From assembly GCF_000222485.1 (NCBI RefSeq), contig NC_015914.1, positions 4,260,001 through 4,324,000 of the forward strand: DNA of 64,000 nucleotides, written 5' to 3'. The stretch's first letter is position 1, and each line of letters begins with the position of its first letter. The position numbers and the translations under genes are program-made. Positions 61,908 to 64,000 of the stretch are shown in pieces. The notes under the pieces are model-generated. The model was not told the origin of the DNA. It saw only the letters and a program-made list of their open reading frames with translations, and did not search any database. The DNA is from Cyclobacterium marinum DSM 745 (lineage in GTDB: Bacteria > Bacteroidota > Bacteroidia > Cytophagales > Cyclobacteriaceae).

Positions 61908-63470
61908 ATGAAGACCAATAAATATATACTATACCTATTATCAATAGTTTTGCTTTTACCACTTTCAAGCTGTGAAGATGACTTTCTTGAATTTTATCCG
62001 GAAGACAAAATTACTTCAGCCAATTTCCCCCAAAATGAAGAGGACATAAAACTACTACTCAATGGGGTTTATGCGCTCTTACGCGAAAACTCAATTTATA
62101 ATGAAGGGCTTTTTGGTTTCGGTGTGCTGGATGGAGCGACACCGAATGCGTTCAATTGGGGGAATACACCAATTGCAAGGGCTGGAACGGGGCAATTGAA
62201 TTCTAGTGATGGCAGTATTGTAAGTTTTAGGTGGACGAGGTCCTATGCAATAATCTTTAGAGCAAATTATCTTTTACAAGCATTGGATCAGATAGATATC
62301 CCCGAAGCCGATAAAACAATCTACAGAGCAGAAGCTAGATTTCTACGCGGATTGGCTTATTCTATACTTGCTGAAGGCTTTGGTGGTGTTCCGATTATTT
62401 TAACAGCCATTTCCACAGAAGAAGCAAGGTCTATAACGAGAGCAAGTAGGGAGGAAACTTGGGAGCAGGTTTTGGCTGATTTTAATATGGCCATAGATAA
62501 TCTTAATGCAGAAGCTCCTGAGCTTGGCCGGGCAACGAAAGGGGCGGCTTTGGGAATGAAAATGAGGGCTTTACTTTACCAAGGTAAATATGAAGAGGTA
62601 TTGCAAGTCATCAATGAAATTGATGCTTTGAATAAATATGAGCTTTTCCATAGCTATGAAGGATTGTTTAGGTTAGAAAATGAAAATAATTTGGAAGTGA
62701 TCTTTGATATTCAATACATCTCCGGAGAAAATTCTCAAGGATCTTTGCATGACCAGTATTGTGGTACAGGTACCGGCAGCTGGACCCGGGGAAGCCGCTA
62801 TGTACCTACTGATGATTTGGTCAATGCTTATGAGATGATTGATGGTTCGGAAGTTGATCCCAATAATCCATTTGAAGGGAGAGATCCCAGACTCGAGTTT
62901 ACCGTAGTGGTGCCCGGTGCCTATATTTTGGGATATAGGTTTCCAAATTATGAATATCCGGGAGGCGCTTTCAACCATCCGGGAAACCGATTAAAGCATC
63001 TTAGTGCAAGGAAATATCGAATTGAACCTGAATCAGATTTGCCCCCTTCCGGCCAATCAGGCCTTAATAATATAGTATTAAGGTATGCGGATGTGATTTT
63101 ATCTAAGGCAGAAGCCATTATTGAAACCAATGGCGACATTGATGAAGCCATCAGTTTAATTAATAGAATTCGAACAGAAAGGGATGATGTGAAGATTACT
63201 CCTTTGCCCACTGGGCTTTCTCAAGAAGAAGCACGAGAAAAACTAAGGCATGAAAGAAGGATAGAGTTTGCCTTAGAGGGATTGTATTGGGCAGACATTA
63301 AAAGATGGGGAATTGGGCCTGAAATTTATCCTGTAGAAGTAAAAGATCATAATGGCGATGTAATTGAGACAAAATTCCCGAATGGATACCTCGATTTTTA
63401 TCAGTTACTTCCAATCCCCGATAGTGAGATATCACTGAATGAAAATTTGACCCAAAACCCCGGTTGGTAA
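61908..63470 (+). CDS. SusD/RagB-family glycan-binding lipoprotein (second)
   Basis: This 520-residue protein has a lipoprotein signal (lipobox LSSC, Cys22) with an acidic start EDDFLEFYP. Typical SusD helices are seen (IYRAEARFLRGLAYSILAEG, GFGGVPII) and the C-terminal block (NIVLRYADVILSKAEAIIET, HERRIEFALEGLYWADIKRW, YQLLPIPDSEISLNENL). It is the surface partner of the SusC receptor just upstream. A hairpin follows at 63486 before the sulfatase gene. Confidence 0.94.
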   Translation: MKTNKYILYLLSIVLLLPLSSCEDDFLEFYPEDKITSANFPQNEEDIKLLLNGVYALLRENSIYNEGLFGFGVLDGATPNAFNWGNTPIARAGTGQLNSSDGSIVSFRWTRSYAIIFRANYLLQALDQIDIPEADKTIYRAEARFLRGLAYSILAEGFGGVPIILTAISTEEARSITRASREETWEQVLADFNMAIDNLNAEAPELGRATKGAALGMKMRALLYQGKYEEVLQVINEIDALNKYELFHSYEGLFRLENENNLEVIFDIQYISGENSQGSLHDQYCGTGTGSWTRGSRYVPTDDLVNAYEMIDGSEVDPNNPFEGRDPRLEFTVVVPGAYILGYRFPNYEYPGGAFNHPGNRLKHLSARKYRIEPESDLPPSGQSGLNNIVLRYADVILSKAEAIIETNGDIDEAISLINRIRTERDDVKITPLPTGLSQEEAREKLRHERRIEFALEGLYWADIKRWGIGPEIYPVEVKDHNGDVIETKFPNGYLDFYQLLPIPDSEISLNENLTQNPGW

Positions 63471-63485
63471 AAAGGATTAACTTAT

Positions 63486-63519
63486 CCGGTCTCTGAAATT
63501 ATGCGATGGCAGAGACCGG
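63486..63519 (+). terminator. Hairpin between susD and sulfatase genes
   Basis: CCGGTCTCTG and CAGAGACCGG form a perfect 10-bp stem with a 14-nt loop, 16 bp after the SusD stop. A mild T-rich run (TTAAACCTTTTCTTT) follows. It probably attenuates, so SusCD is made in excess of the sulfatase. Confidence 0.62.
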
Positions 63520-63557
63520 TTAAACCTTTTCTTTAAAAACTGAAAATAGAGGAAAAA

Positions 63558-64000
63558 ATGAATGTGTCAAGAATACTTTACCCGCTCCTTATTTTGACTC
63601 TATACCTAGGGGCATGCAATAAGCTGGAGATGAAGCAGGATATTCCTCCGAATTTTATTGTCATTTTAGCTGATGATTTAGGCTATGGAGGACTAGGAGC
63701 TTATGGGGATAGTACACTTAAAACACCTAATATTGATTATTTGTCTGAAAATGGGATTCGTTTTACCGATTTCCACTCCAATGCCCCCGTTTGTTCACCC
63801 ACACGGGCTGCACTTATGACCGGTAATTACCAGCAGCGTGCTGGAATGGAGGGTGTCATATATGTAAGAGGAGAAACCAGAAAGGTGGGCCTCGATACGG
63901 GTCAGTTGACTGTTGCCAAGTTGCTACAATCGGTTGGTTATCAAACTGGAATAATGGGAAAGTGGCATTTGGGATATGAAAAGCAATACAACCCTGTGCA
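63558..64000 (+). CDS. Sulfatase, S1 type, lipoprotein (runs off the window end)
   Basis: The start ATG at 63558 has a GAGG ribosome site 5 bp ahead. The first 147 residues show a lipoprotein signal (lipobox LGAC, Cys20), the metal pair FIVILADDLGYGGLGAYG and the formylglycine motif CSPTR (Cys79), then MTGNYQQRAGMEG and GIMGKWHLG. The frame is open to the window edge, so the gene is truncated only by the window. It belongs to the SusCD locus and removes sulfate from the imported sugar. Confidence 0.92.
   Translation, partial: MNVSRILYPLLILTLYLGACNKLEMKQDIPPNFIVILADDLGYGGLGAYGDSTLKTPNIDYLSENGIRFTDFHSNAPVCSPTRAALMTGNYQQRAGMEGVIYVRGETRKVGLDTGQLTVAKLLQSVGYQTGIMGKWHLGYEKQYNPV

Overview
The window looks like part of the chromosome of a marine-type Bacteroidota bacterium, probably of the Cyclobacteriaceae or a close group. 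The signs are two SusC/SusD pairs, a FecI/FecR-type sigma/anti-sigma pair, many Bacteroidota-style lipoproteins, sulfatases of the CxPxR type, a GH78 rhamnosidase, NVEA-motif peptides and AT-rich intergenic DNA. The placement is inference from gene content only; no rRNA or marker gene is present.

Region 1 (1 to about 10.7 kb) reads as an integron-type gene-cassette array without an integron integrase in view. Small AT-rich + strand genes of unrelated families (a DUF6438-like lipoprotein, another lipoprotein, a HEAT-like protein, a DUF4304-like protein, a broken membrane lipoprotein, a membrane protein) are separated by attC-like imperfect palindromes. In three cases the TAA stop lies inside the R'' box, and the next ATG mostly starts about 20 nt after the start of the R' box. 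The array is invaded by two copies of a group II intron. They are identical over their 839-nt overlap and both end exactly 8 nt before an R' box. A third, ORF-less intron remnant sits inside an R' box, and an IS91-family element (tyrosine recombinase plus HUH transposase) abuts another R' box.

Region 2 (10.7-13.3 kb) has a small membrane protein and a serine beta-lactamase-fold hydrolase embedded in three copies of a degenerate intergenic repeat. Region 3 (13.4-28.3 kb) is a polysaccharide utilisation locus: a DOMON/CBM9-like plus PKD protein, a GH78 alpha-L-rhamnosidase, ECF sigma, FecR, an STN-domain SusC, SusD and two large secreted proteins of unrecognised family. Region 4 (28.3-30.6 kb) is non-coding and holds tandem repeats.

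Region 5 (30.6-44.3 kb, all on the minus strand) is the most unusual part. Three short genes encode peptides with a nearly identical NVEA-type leader and divergent Cys-rich tails. Each is followed by a beta-propeller lipoprotein gene. Between them lie a LanC-like protein, three glycosyltransferases, an FkbM methyltransferase, a sulfotransferase and a stand-alone LytTR regulator. A direct repeat with 21-bp start-to-start spacing sits 83 bp upstream of every peptide start codon, as expected of LytTR sites. Several of the tailoring genes carry in-frame stop codons or a homopolymer frameshift.

Region 6 (44.5-51 kb) has a small coiled-coil protein, kelch and ThuA-like secreted proteins, a five-copy tandem repeat that shares a core with the region-4 repeat in opposite orientation, and an LEA14-like lipoprotein. 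Region 7 (51.2-64 kb) has a PhoD-like phosphoesterase, a sulfatase, a PSCyt1/DUF1549/DUF1553 cytochrome-type lipoprotein and a second SusC/SusD pair followed by a sulfatase that runs off the end. It is probably used for sulfated polysaccharides.

All family names come from reading motifs by eye; no database search was run.
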